64,000 nt of DNA. Source: Flaccisagitta enflata (Eukaryota > Chaetognatha > Sagittoidea > Aphragmophora). The stretch covers positions 83,452,001 through 83,516,000 of the forward strand of contig OZ231127.1 in NCBI GenBank assembly GCA_965153355.1, given 5' to 3'. The notes below the pieces were generated by a model. That model worked only from the letters and a program-made list of their open reading frames with translations, made no database searches and was not told the origin of the DNA. Position 1 is the first letter of the stretch. Each line of letters opens with the position of its first letter. Position numbers and translations under genes: made by a program. Of this stretch, positions 1 to 12,112 are shown in pieces.

Positions 1-60
1 GAGACTGAGACTAAATTTGGGGCACTGAGACTTTTTAAATTCGGTGCACCGCGTCGCGCC

Positions 61-579
<519 letters not shown>

Positions 580-649
580 CTCCCAGCATTTACGACTTTT
601 TTCCTACGGCGATCAGCCGCCTTTATTGGTAATATGAAATAAGCATGGG

Positions 650-1195
650 CAATATGTGTTCGGCGATGCCAGTTGCCCCGCTTTGCATGATTGTAAATCA
701 GAGTGAGAGGAAGCAGGGCAGTGACCCCAAATGGGATAATGGGGACTTTTGTTCATTCGTCTGTCCCTTTGTTCGTAGATTTGAGGTCTGAAGGAGCTAT
801 TTTGAGGTCCATGAGGCCTAAGAAGGCCAATTTGAAGCTAAAGCAAGGAGGCTGAATAGGCTGAATAGGCTGAATAGGCTGTAGAGGACTGATTTGGTGC
901 CTGAAGAGGCTAATTTGAGGCTTAGATGGCTGATTTGAGACCTAAGAGGACTAACTGATTAGAGGCCTGAAAGGCCTGATTTGAGGCCTGAGAGCCCTAA
1001 TCTGAGATCTAAGAGGATGGACAGACAGACGGAGAGACAGACGGATGGACGGACAGACGGACGGATGGACGGACGGATGGACGGACAGACGGACGGACGG
1101 ACGGACGGATGGACGGACGGACAGACGGACGAGCGAAAGTTCCCCTGTGTTCTATGGGACTTTCTCCCCTTTGGGACCGCTGCCCAAATGTCATG
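650..1195. mobile_element. Minisatellite-bearing element, family II (GGCAGCGGCCCC type), diverged copy
   Basis: The left end matches the other family II copies (AGTTGCCCCGCTTTGCATGA, then AAGCAGGGCAGTGACCCC). The core is a degenerate GAGGCCTGA-type minisatellite with three AGGCTGAAT units near 850-880, then a GGAC/GGAT tetranucleotide array at 1018-1130. The right end reads GTTCCCCTGTGTTCTATGGG then GGACCGCTGCCCAAA, the inverse of the left-end motif. No coding potential. Confidence 0.75.
1018..1132. repeat. GGAC/GGAT tetranucleotide array
   Basis: Tandem GGAC, GGAT and AGAC units. The same short tandem type forms the core of most of the hairpin-ended elements in this window. Confidence 0.9.
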
Positions 1196-1432
1196 TGAAA
1201 TGAAGTAACTTTTCACGGGCCTTCTAAAGGTATCAGATGCAGATTTTGTTCACAATTGCTAAATCAACCATTCAAAAGTACGTCTCATAGTCGTATAGTA
1301 TTTGATTCTATCATCATTATGGTATCTTCCACCGAAACAGTTGCTCAGCGGCCTCTGGTCTACCGTTTCATTTACAGGAGTAACAAACACATCCGTGGGT
1401 GAATTGGAGGTGATGGGAGAGTGATTTTACTT

Positions 1433-2165
1433 TTAGGGTGACAGGTATCTATTTTTTGTGGTGGTGGGATCTGTGGCAGTGTGATCCACCGGTAGTAAGA
1501 CGTGGCCGTTTCCGTTGTCGTTGTCATTGTCGTTATCATTTTTGTTGTTGTTATTGCTGTTTGGCAAAACTGGGATTCTTCCCCGATACTTAACGAACCA
1601 CACCACAATCAATATAAATACCACCCCCAATATGATAACAATAATGACAATTATTATAACGAGCGTTGTGTTCCCCCGACGATCCGTTATTCCGTCGATT
1701 GTTGTTGTTTCAATTGTTGCAATCGTTGTCGTGACCGTCCACGCCTTTGTTGTCGTTGTCGTCGCCTCATCAACAATTGTAGTTGAAGTTATGATCGTTG
1801 ACGTATCCGGGCATTCCTGCCCAGCGGCTATCCAAAGCATATCCGACATAGAATCGTCTCCAGACGTTCCAGGATTCCTCATCTGCATGCGAAAAAAGAA
1901 TTGTCTTTTGGGATCGTCTTTCATGTGTCTGTTGGACAAAAGGATGTCCAATAAGATAGATTCTTTTTTCGTTGAATCGATTTTGAAGGTAAAGGTTCTT
2001 TCAAATTCATCGTCCATGGTGCAGTAGTCGTTGCACGTGGGATAAGTTTTGCTGATATTGAAGCAACTGTGTTCAGTAACGTTCTCGCAGTAAAGGAGAT
2101 TGTATCGAAAGTCGCTTAGAGCCTTTGAGGCATCTTTTATTATCACGTCGAATCGCGCTTTTACT
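1433..2165 (-). CDS. Terminal exon of an unrecognised single-pass membrane protein with Thr-rich stalk
   Basis: Open frame of about 243 codons on the minus strand ending in TAA at 1433-1435. A polypyrimidine stretch and TAG just upstream (CTTTTCCTAG, then A GTA AAA) suggest a 3' splice acceptor, so the exon probably starts at 2165 in phase 2 rather than at the ATG at 2191. In order, it shows an extracellular part with five Cys (CENVTEHSCF, PTCNDYC, QECP) and N-glycosylation sites, a Thr-rich O-glycosylation-type stalk, one strongly hydrophobic helix of Ile/Val/Leu followed by KYRGR (stop-transfer), and an Asn/Asp-rich tail. The topology looks type I. I do not recognise the family. The last 12 codons lie in sequence also found near 32.06 kb. 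Confidence 0.6.
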
Positions 2166-2570
2166 CTAGGAAAAGTTTTTTTTGAACGCATTCATGCCGT
2201 TAGTAAATTGTTTCTTAACCCTCCGACGTCTTTTGCTTGCAAGTCTTTCTAAGCAGGTTGTTAAAAATCTTGGGGTTAGGGGTGGGTTCAGGGATAGGGT
2301 TGGGGATCGTTTTAGGGACAGGGATAGGGATAGGGGTGGGTTGGGTTTGATATATTGTAGCCTGAATCTGCTCGAACAAAAGCTTTGCCCAAGAGGAGTA
2401 TTCGAGAGAGAAAAAAAACCAAATGCCTAGGAGAGACCGACCGCCGGACGGACAAACAAAGCGTGGTACGTGACAAAAAAAAAATGCATGGCTGAGACTC
2501 ATCAAAAATCGCCGCAATTGTTGTCTCACAAGCAATGGAGACTCACGAGAAATTTGCAGTTAGATAAGAA

Positions 2571-2909
2571 ACAAGGTCATTAGACCTAAGTCGCGTGCGT
2601 CGGCACTTTCAATAAAAGTCAGGCAAACAGACAGACAAACAATTTATTTCCTCAGAAATACTCAGTTTACCCCTCCAAGTTTCTTACCTTCTTTCAACTG
2701 ATCAACTGACTGACCAACCAACCAGCCAACCAAGAAATGGCTCATAGTGGTTAATGAATGCCTCAAAAACATTTAAACACATTCAAAATTTCTTTTATAT
2801 TGTGGGAAGCGCCCTTTAAACAACTTTGTTACAGACAGACCGACGGACTGACCAATGGACCGACCGACAAGTGGCTTATATAGTCGCGTAGCATGCGGCT
2901 AAAAAAAAA
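2571..2909 (+). mobile_element. Hairpin-ended element, CAAGGTCATT subfamily
   Basis: Starts AACAAGGTCATTAGACCTA then AGTCGCGTGC. The core has CAGACAGA and GACCGACC short tandems. It ends in the imperfect hairpin AGTCGCGTAGCATGCGGCT followed by A9. Same plan as the other hairpin-ended elements. Confidence 0.75.
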
Positions 2910-2929
2910 GTGTTGATGCAAAACAATCT

Positions 2930-3104
2930 GATTCGGTATGAATGCGTTCCTAATAATGCAAGAGCCGTTGTTCGTGGAGCCAACAATTGAGGGCGTGTTT
3001 TCAGTTGGATCACGTCTCAAAGTTATCAAAAAATCCTCGGCCAACACAATCTTCATGATGATAAATAAGAAAAGGAGGCCGAAACTGAAGCGTTGACTAT
3101 ACAT
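2930..3104 (-). CDS. Candidate first coding exon with signal peptide
   Basis: ATG at 3102-3104 opens a frame with a clear secretion signal: a basic N-terminus (MYSQRFSFG), a hydrophobic core (LLFLFII) and a small-residue cleavage region (VLAEDF). About 40 further residues include NGSC, a possible N-glycosylation site. It lies 0.9 kb upstream of the membrane-protein exon at 1433-2165 on the same strand, and a secreted N-terminus would suit that protein. I could not find a donor with the phase needed to join them, so the link and the 3' boundary are inferences. Confidence 0.45.
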
Positions 3105-3668
3105 TCTGTTTCTTGTTTTTGATTTTGATGCTCGATGAAGGCCTACGAAGAACCAAGTGTTTCTAACGTCCAATGTCCAATGTCCAATATATGTTGATGC
3201 CCAATGTTTTCTTTTTAAACAAAGAAATCCTATAACATCGAAATCACATGACAGTAATTGTATAACTGACAGTAACATCCAGGATGATGTGAAAACTCCT
3301 AAAAAGTTGGTATGACCCGCTTCGCCTTAGGTTACGAATGATAAGAAGATGGAGGAAAAAAAAGGGTTTTCATAATGAAGTTAATCGGGAGTAATCAGTT
3401 CACAATAATTGAAAGACAAAACGTCTCATATAATCCTTCGGTTGGCATAGAGAATAATGTTCTTTAAACAATTTGGCCCAGACACACCGAGCTTGTGGTA
3501 TCTTAGGTAGGATTCGAGAATCGGCGGGCCAACAATGATGAATATGTTCACACCCTGTAATATTAGTTTTAAGCTGAAATACAGTGATATCTATCATCAT
3601 GGAATGATTAAGTTCTATTTCTATGAATATCAAAGGTTGAAAAAAACTTCCAAGTCACCAGTTATTAG

Positions 3669-4323
3669 ATGCATGACTATTAGCTTGTACCTAAATGACT
3701 AAAAGCAATAAAATCAGAATTCTACAAGCAGTTCTTGTTGTGGGGCTGTCTTGGGCTTCTAATGGCATCAATTTTGGTCTGAAAAATTTGCATCTTGCTG
3801 TCCGCGCCTTACCTTGAATTTTCCTTCAGCCTATTGGAAACCAAAAATTTCAAAGTGCTTAAATCTCTGTTTTGACTGCAGATTTGAAATCTGCAGAAAA
3901 AACTGTTAGTTGAAAGTGCTTTCCTTTTTTCAATATTCCTTCGGGATCATAATCAAAATTCATCTTAAAGATATAAAAAAGAGGTAAGTTCGGCGATTTT
4001 ACATATAAATAAAAGAGAAAGGTAAGTTATGCAAACTTTGACACTTATTTTGAGCACCTTCTAGTTGGAATATTGAAAATAGGAGCTTTCAATTAGCAGT
4101 TTTTCTGCAGATTTCAAATCTGCAGTCAAAACAAATTATTTTTCATTTTGGTTTCCCATAGGCTGAAAAGGAAAATTCAAGGTAAGGCGCGGACAGCAAG
4201 ATGCAATTTTTTCAGACCAAAAGTGATGTCGTTGGGAGCCCAAGACAGCCCCACAATAAGAACTACTTGTGGAGTTCTGATTTTATTGTTTATTGTCATT
4301 TCAGTACAAGCTAATGACTATGA
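3669..4323. mobile_element. Foldback element with about 240-bp inverted arms
   Basis: The left arm (about 3669-3905) is repeated in reverse complement at about 4085-4323. Examples are GCGCCTTACCTTGAATTTTC against GAAAATTCAAGGTAAGGCGC, and CTGCAGATTTGAAATCTGCA against its inverse. No transposase frame. Apparent open frames inside it are by-products of the palindrome. Confidence 0.9.
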
Positions 4324-5399
4324 ACCAGTGAAAAAACTTATATCACAAAGTGTGAACATGTTTATCGTAGCTGGCCCGCTGTTTCCCAAAACATGTCCTC
4401 AATAACTGCTATGGGCATTTCGAGAGGGAAATGATTGACGAAGGTTGTTTGGGTGCTCATGATCATGTAATGAAGATAGGATTAAACTCATGGAGAATAA
4501 GATTTATTCTGTAAAATTCAGCATTTTTCTATGCACAGTGGATCACCGCAAGCGTTATCATGGTATATTAGCCTATACAACCTGTACACCCTTTACAGCC
4601 TTTACAACTTGCAGTCCCATCAGATATTTCATACTTAGTAGTTATTTCCATAATGGCAAAAGGCAGTTTCACCGTAAGGCATAATTTTGCCCCGTCTCTT
4701 GGCTTGCGCTCCAGTGATCCTCAACTGCACGATTAATCGGTAACCGTGATTGCATGACATAAACTGTTCGCATAAAAATTGGAACCGAACTTTGAATAAG
4801 AAAATATTTTTTCCATTTTCGTAGATCAACGTTGTATCGTTACAACGGCCCTATGCAGGTCATAATATTGATTTTTTTTGTGCACAAAAAGAGCTCGGTA
4901 CACAAATTGCTGAGAATTGCTTTTTTCAAAGTGACATATGTCTTTTTGATAAGAGTTGAGCTGAGATGGGATTATTTTTTCTTGTTTATAAAACCTGTAA
5001 GGATAGTTTCGATGAGTCCGGCAGTTGGCGATTTGAACTTCTATTCCACACGTAAAGAGACGGACAAAGTCAGTTTCAACGAGAAACATCAAGTGACATT
5101 ATTACTATTTAGTCATTCGCTAAACAGACAAACCTTTTTTTATAGTAAGTGTCAAAACGTGTTTCGAATTCTACTAATGATTACGTTAAAATTGAACACG
5201 TGAAACCGGATTATAGCGTCACTTGAAGAACTCTATTAAATTTCCTTTTTTCCAAAATGTCATCATTCGTGTTCAAAAATGGATCAGGCTTCAGGCTCCA
5301 AAATGCTGCTCGGCGGCTTTCAGCTGCTTTTCCTGTTCTTTTCCAGTCTCCTCCTACCTGTTATTGCTCTTGAGGTTGTCGCACTGATAAAACACGAAA

Positions 5400-5880
5400 C
5401 GAGTTTAGTTCCTCGCGGGAAAACCAAGATTAAGTAAGCAACCGGTCACATCAGAAATATAGGCTAATATGGTGCAATGTGCATGCATCCACAACCATAC
5501 CCAGACCTCTGGATATTCATCACTCAATCAATATTGTTTTCGGCTGTTGAATATTCTTATTCTTCTAATTCGACTTATTAATCTTGTTAGTATGAGTATT
5601 ATCAACGTGATTAATATTAAAATGAGTATTATCAACCCTGTTGTAAATATTATTAAAAGAGTAAATATTTCAACGAGTTGGAAATCTTAGGAGCTGCTGG
5701 CATATATCTACAAATGCCGAAATGTCCATAGACTGTTTAGTTCCTCTCGGGAAACCCAAGTCCAAGTAAGCAACCGGTCACATTAGAAATACAGGCTCAT
5801 ATGGTGCAATGTGCATGTACCCACAACCATGCCCAGACCTCTGGATATTCATCACTCAATCAATATTGTTTTCGTCTGTT
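5400..5880. repeat. Direct duplication of about 145 bp
   Basis: 5404-5550 and 5738-5880 are near-identical in direct orientation (GCAACCGGTCACAT, ATGGTGCAATGTGCATG, CTGGATATTCATCACTCAAT). The second copy runs straight into the TTC microsatellite. The 190 bp between them is AT-rich and unassigned. Confidence 0.9.
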
Positions 5881-5931
5881 TCTTCTTCTTCTTCTTCTTC
5901 TTCTTCTTCTTCTTCTTCTTCTTCTTCTTCT

Positions 5932-5990
<59 letters not shown>

Positions 5991-6170
5991 TTCTTCTTCT
6001 TCTTCTTCTTCTTCTTCTTCTTCTTCTTCTTCTTCTTCTTTCTTCTTCTTCTTCTTCTTCTTCTTCTTCTTCTTCTTCTTCTTCTTCTTCTTCTTCTTCT
6101 TCTTCTTCTTCTTCTTCTTCTTCTTCTTCTTCTTCTTCTTCTTCTTCTTCTTCTAAGAAAGAAAGAAAGT

Positions 6171-6205
<35 letters not shown>

Positions 6206-6258
6206 GAAGAAAGAAAAAATGAAAAAAAGAAAGAAAGAAAGAAAGAAAGAAAGAATGA

Positions 6259-6290
<32 letters not shown>

Positions 6291-6294
6291 ATGA

Positions 6295-6329
<35 letters not shown>

Positions 6330-6336
6330 GAAGAAG

Positions 6337-6419
<83 letters not shown>

Positions 6420-6487
6420 AAAAAAGAAATAAAGAAAGAAAGAAAGAAAGGAAGAAAGAAAGAATGAAAGAAAGAAAGAAAGAAAGA
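5879..6487. repeat. (TTC)n then (GAAA)n compound microsatellite
   Basis: About 275 bp of TTC repeats switch at about 6155 to about 330 bp of GAAA/GAAAA repeats. One strand therefore changes abruptly from pure pyrimidine to pure purine. Confidence 0.97.
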
Positions 6488-6966
6488 GAGCAATGCACGA
6501 ACAAATGTGCTACTATCTTAGCTACAACACGTTGGCACTGCATTTTTCTGCTTGGCAGCTTCTCCCAAGTTTGATGCGCAAGGAATGGAGCATATTAGGG
6601 CATACGTGCACGTTAGCCTAACAATTATTTACGCAAAGTCATAGGAAAGTTCTCTATCATGAAAATTATTTTGCTATATGAGGGGGGTGGTGGTCATAGT
6701 TCATAGGAGTCTCATGGCAAAATTTTTCTCGTGGACCATCTTTATACAAAGTTTTGAGCTATATCCCTTTGATAGAAAACTTTCTTATGACTTTGTGTAA
6801 ATTGTTGGTATGCTAGTGCACGTGGAAAGTTTAATATCGATGTTAAAACCTTTATTGCTTAATTCAACTTACAGCAGACAAAACCGTATATTTAGAATAT
6901 ATGAAATACAAACAACTCCAACTATCATTGGATAAGTCAACTTGGACTGTGGACCAGGCAAGACCT

Positions 6967-7871
6967 ATGCAGCTGGGTTTCCTACGATTCTAAGAAACGT
7001 AGTAATCTGGGTTAGAAAGCTTACGTTTCTAGGTTTTCTAACCAAATTTACAATGGGGAACTGTCTTTTTAGTTGCGGATATGCAACTCTATAAGAGGCT
7101 TTGTCCGTCCGTTGGTTGGTCGGTTGGTCGGTCGGTTGGTCCATGGTGATCGAGTTGAAAAGTGGAAAAACGCGCATTTCTGCCCCTGCCCACCTGTCCG
7201 CAACTGATGGCCGTGTATCCGGCCTTGTTTTTTATCTTTACCCAAAAAGCGCTTCTTTCATTTCCCCAATTTTTTTGGTGATTCCTAACAATGGGACAAA
7301 GTCCTGACGCCATAGAAAAATAGCATCGCCACTCTGCTGTAAGTAAATGAAAATTGAAAAAGAAAAATTTCTACCTAGGTTTCTTACGTTTCTAGGTTGT
7401 CTAAGAACATTTTGCATAGTTTTCTTAGAATCCTAGGTTTTCCAAGTTTCATCATGTTAGTGAAATTGGAAAACTTTTTCAAGTAAAAAGTGAACCAATC
7501 AATAGAAGTAGCAACAAATATTCAAGGAGAAAAATATTTCCATTTTTGTTGATGTTGTAAATCTTAGAAAACCTAGAACTCTTAGAAACGTAAGCAACAT
7601 TTTCCTAGAAAACCTAGAAACGTAAGAAGTAATTTTTCTTTCACATTTTTAACCTATCTATAGCAGAGTGGCGATGCTATTCTTTTGTGCCATCCAGATG
7701 TGGGCCTATTGTGAGTAATCACTCAAGAAATAAGACGAATTGAAGCAGCTTTTTTGGGATATATTGAAAAAGCTCATTTTCCCATTGTGAAAATGGTTAG
7801 AAAACCTAGAAACGTAAGCTTCCTATCCCAGATGATTATGTTTCTTAGAATCGTAGAAAACCCAGCGGCTA
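6967..7871. mobile_element. TIR element with about 80-bp inverted ends
   Basis: Left end 6969-7047 (CCTACGATTCTAAGAAACGT and GCTTACGTTTCTAGGTTTTC) is inverted at 7795-7871. Further copies of TTCTAGGTTTTCTAA-like units occur inside in both orientations. A hairpin-ended element is inserted at 7071-7229. No transposase frame. Confidence 0.85.
7071..7229 (-). mobile_element. Hairpin-ended element, family B (AGTTGCGGAC)
   Basis: In minus orientation it reads CAAGGCCGGATACACGGCC, subterminal AGTTGCGGAC, CCGA short tandem, then the hairpin AGTTGCATATCCGCAACT and AAAAA. It is nested inside the larger TIR element. Confidence 0.9.
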
Positions 7872-8841
7872 TGTAATAAGTCTACAAGTGGTTTTATTTT
7901 TTACTAACTCAAATAGTAAAACATGATCTGGGCTGAAATTAAGTAAACGAAATATGTTCTTTAACTAAACCAAGAAACTCCGAAGAGATTCTTGATTAGA
8001 TACATAAGGCAGAACAGCCAATTGTTTTATTCAACATCAACTAGTTCGACAAATATTTACCTCACCAGGATTTTTTAGGTTGATCCAAAAAGATGCAATA
8101 ACACTTATCATGTCCACGGATGCTGTTGCACTTTTTACTTATGTTGTAAGATCTTAAGAATTAATTCTTATTTAAATTTTTCTTCCTCTGAAAAAATTCA
8201 ATGCATTTGATACACAGTAATCATCCAAGGAATCAGGTCTTTCAATCGAAATGCAATAGAGCCACACAGGGGAGACAGCCGTACCGCGCGCCGTAAAGAG
8301 GGATGGATCAACTCAATCCTACAGAAGATATGGGTGTTCTCTAATCATATATCAATGTTAAGAAACGTTATCGCTTAATTCAACTTACAGCAAACAAAAC
8401 CGTAGATTAAGAATATCTTGAATATACTATCTTTGCCAAAGAAAATCTTTACTCTTTTGAAAAAAGTTAATTTAATGATATGATAATGGAAACAAATCTT
8501 TCATAGAGCCATCAGTAAATAGTTTGAGCCCCCTTTGATTGAAGTACGGCCGACATTTGTGGTGGACATTTGTAGAGCCTCTTGAGGTATTCTGGGGTGA
8601 CGGCCTTCCAGACCATTCTCACCATTTTCTCGATCCCTCTTCTTCACTACATTTATACTTAAAGCTCCAGAGAGACTCATCAAATCATAAAAAAATTGGT
8701 GACATAAATAAAGCCCTTCAAATTTGCTAGCAGTCTGTGCAAACCGCATCTGGCTATCTCAATGCATTTAGAAATGATTTAACAAATAGTAAAAAGAAAT
8801 CGTTTGAAGATTGTATGGAAATGGCAAAAGCGAAATTGAAC
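7872..8841. other. AT-rich intergenic DNA
   Basis: No gene, RNA or clear repeat structure recognised. Short open frames at 8500-8750 on both strands overlap each other and have no domain character. Confidence 0.5.
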
Positions 8842-9180
8842 TACCGTGTTTCCCCTAATTAGCGCCCGGGGCGCTTACAAAACTGAAAAATGACATTGCC
8901 TTTTTTACCTCCTAATTAGCGCCCCCCTGTAGCAAGTCAGATAAAGAATAAAATACTGAAAAACAGAATAAAACTAAAGATTAAAGGTAAGGAAAAATAT
9001 AGATATATGATTTCAACAGAAAAATCCAATTATTAGGTTTCAGAAATAAAAAAACAAAATTATCAACTGAATATTTAACAATTTTTAATAAAATTAAAAG
9101 CACAGCTGAGATGAGAATTTTTTACGAAAGAAGGGGGGGCGCTAATTAGAGGAGGGGCGCTAATTAGAGGAAATACGGTA
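8842..9180. mobile_element. MITE-like element, 339 bp, CTAATTAGCGCCC ends
   Basis: Begins TACCGTGTTTCCCCTAATTA and ends in the inverted form (TAATTAGAGGAAATACGGTA). A second, internal copy of the CTAATTAGCGCCCC motif sits inside each end. The terminal TA dinucleotides fit a TA target duplication. Confidence 0.88.
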
Positions 9181-9719
9181 ATTCGTTCAAAGCTAAATAA
9201 CTTTTTAACAAAGGGAGTTAGAGAGATGTGGTTGGCGTAGATTGCTTGCAAATTTGAAAGGCTTTAATTTGGTCACTAATTTTTCAAAGATCAGGCCAGT
9301 GTAAACATAGTTATTAGTCCAAACGTGAGTAAAGATTTTTTTGGCGAAGATAGTATATTGTTATAAGAGCAAATTCTGACAAATCGCCAAATCTTTCATC
9401 GTCAAATTCAAAGGATTTTTTAAGCTCACCACCCAATCAGAGGTGGATGCTACCAAATGATACTGCCGTTGCATAAAATTCACCTTTCTATCTTTCTGTA
9501 GTTGCATGTATTAGCTAGTCTTTTCCTCTGTGTGTTTGAAATTTTCGCTGACTGTTTAGCTGTTCCAAATGTGACGACGTGATGCATCAAACAGATCTCC
9601 AAATGATTAAAAAAACCTTTATTTTAGGTCACTACATTTTCAAACCTCCATCCAATAGATATCAGAAGTATCCAAACTTAAGCAACCAAGAAAATTAAGT
9701 TTACCAAGTGACAAAGCAT

Positions 9720-10045
9720 GCACATTAGAATGGGCACAATATGGGCACTCTAAAGTAAAGTCATTTCCAAGCACTTCTCATGTTCCATTTGTATCACCTA
9801 AGTCCAATCTACTTGGAAAATCGATTTGGGCTTTTTCTAGGCATTCCGTAATCAATGCTGTAGTTGTATAGAATGACAATCTAAAACTACAGCAATCAAT
9901 TCTACACAACTACAGCATTGATTACGTAGCGCCTGGATCAAGTCCAAATCAATATTCCATTTAAACTGGGCTCTTTTTATGCTTGTGGAACATAAAAAGT
10001 GCTTGGAAATGAATTTCTATTCGAATGTCCAAATTGAGCCCATCC
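9720..10045. mobile_element. Palindromic foldback element
   Basis: Outer arms pair AGCACTT with AAGTGCTTGGAAATGA. The inner part has a near-perfect inverted pair (AATCAATGCTGTAGTTGT and ACAACTACAGCATTGATT) around 9850-9930. Confidence 0.8.
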
Positions 10046-10204
10046 CGATGCACATTGTACAAAAGCGAGTTGAGATAATCACCCACATAAACGCCATGAG
10101 AAGAAAAAAAAGGGAACATGACTACCCCAGTTGCATGCTGGTGGGCAGGGGCAGTGATAGTGATAGGGATATGGGCATGGGCATGGGCATGGCCAACGCG
10201 GGTA

Positions 10205-10920
10205 ATCGGGAAAAAAGTCGAAGTCAGTCTTCGACTTTTTGACATATTCGAGAGAAACAGGGTTTTCAATTTCTTATTAGGAAGTTGAGCATCTCCACCG
10301 AGCGAATGGGCCCTCCAATGAAATTGATAGGGTAAGTAAATTTAATAATTCTCTTTCATTTGGCACCAAGCAGAATGCTCTACGACAAATATTTTTTGCG
10401 CTATGATTTTTTAAAGATTTATTTATAAAAATTGCGAATTGAATTTTTTTCGATTTTTTATGATTTTGAGTAGGATTAAAAAAAGAGTGTATTTATGTTT
10501 GTTTGAGCATGCGAATACAAGAAAACATGTTTATGAGCATAGCTGCTCATCTGTGAGGGTGTTTTGGAGGATTCTAGCTCATTTAGCTCATTTAGCTCAG
10601 TTTTTTTTATGTTTTAAATGTGATAAATGAATATATATTTTGATACATGTTTAAGAAAGCAGATACAAAAAAGCATATCAGTGAGCATAACTGCTCATCT
10701 GTGAGGGTGTTTTTAAGCATTTTAGCTCACTTAGCTCATTTAGCTCAGTTTTTTTTAATTTTTAATGGGATAAATAAATGTTTTGATGGGAGCATGTAAA
10801 TATAAAAAAGCATATCAGTGAGCATAGCTGATTGTCTGGTTGAGTGATGTTGAGCATTTTAGCTCATTTAGCTCATTTGGCTCAGTCCTATTTTTCTCTG
10901 ATTTTCAGTGCAATCAATAC
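10205..10920. repeat. Dispersed TTAGCTCATTTAGCTCA family, copy 1
   Basis: Shares its order of segments with 40.0-40.4 kb and 54.1-54.87 kb: the AGTCAGTCTTCGACTTT palindrome, TTCATTTGGCACCAAGCAGAA, then three GAGCAT...TAGCTCATTTAGCTCA modules. Non-coding. This copy has no insertion after TTTTCAATTTC, so it serves as the empty site for the insertion at 54159. Confidence 0.85.
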
Positions 10921-11497
10921 ATACAATTGCTCTTGATTTGATCTAAAAGAACAAAAAATTTGCAGTGACTAAAGACAAAAGCTTGATGAAAACTGACCAA
11001 AGCTTACGACTTTTTTCCTCACGGCGACAGCCGCCATTACTGGTATTGTCATCAACTACGGAATAGTAAAACGGGTATGGAAGGACTGACAACTGTAAGG
11101 AGGGATGGATGGACCAACAAAGCAGTTACATAGTAGGTGAATGAAAAGGCATAGAGAAAAAATTTCAATGTGAGATAGCGAAAATAACATATTTCCCATT
11201 CAGTACAGAACATGGGTCTGTAGTAGTAGGCAGCATGCAGCTCTAAATTGACCAGCGATGTGTGGACACAAGTCGGCCACAGTTTCAAGCCATGTATTTG
11301 AGACTGGAAAAAGGGCTTGAGAAAAAAAACCCAATTACTTCTACACAGAGGACCTTCCAAAATAGTGTTTTGGGCCTCTTAACAATCTCAAAATAAACTA
11401 ATTCATTTGTTTCTATTTTACCATGATAACAAAGTAATTCCAACAGTCTGACAACGATAGTAATAAAAATTGGCAACAATCAGCACTGTGCTTTTAA

Positions 11498-12112
11498 TAC
11501 TACCTAGGAAATAAGTTTGTCGGCGAGCTTTACTGTTCATAACTGCTTCAAAATTGCACCAATCTAATTAAAATTGGTGAGATTTTAAAACTACATTGAA
11601 TTTTCTTTCAAATGCCAGCATCCCAAATTACACAGCTCAAACCATTTAGGAATGAGAGCAAAAAGAAAATTATCACTAAAACAGATAAATGGCAAAAATA
11701 TGGCATTCTGATTTTTTCCTCTTTTTAGAGACAAACTTCATGGTTTTGTAAAGTCCAATGCTTGCATATAAGTAGCAGCACAACCCCAATTTCAGACAAA
11801 TATACTTGTTGGCTTGCTCATAAACAGTTCAAGTCACAACTAGATAAAGAATGGTGTACAGGTTACACATATATAAGACTAGATACACAGGCAGGCTTGA
11901 AAAAATCATGATAAAAGTCCAAAAACCTGTGAAGCCCTGATGCCTTCCATGGCTTTGTCAAAGCTTTCCCAGTCATAAAAATCTATCAAATTATGCTTAA
12001 GGTGATGTCCCAATATATCGGTCATGTTTTTGGTACTTTGATTATATTTTTTTGTCATCTCAATGGTGATTTATTAACTAGCCGACAAACTTTTTTCCAA
12101 GGTAGTACATTT
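11498..12112. mobile_element. Element with short inverted ends (ACTACCTAGGAAATAAGTTT)
   Basis: 11498-11535 recurs inverted at 12075-12112, including GTTTGTCGGC. A related non-inverted copy of the interior (AAAATTGGTGAGATT, CAAATGCCA) lies at 63.29-63.43 kb. Confidence 0.6.

Noticed and set aside
2215-2535. Pro-rich frame (TPIPIPVPKTIPNPIPEP) as a middle exon of the 1.4-3.1 kb gene
   Set aside because: It is the translation of a degenerate CCCTAACCC-like repeat and has no convincing splice sites.
4148-4405. 85-residue open frame with a hydrophobic stretch
   Set aside because: It lies mostly in the right arm of the foldback element 3669-4323, and no domain is recognised.
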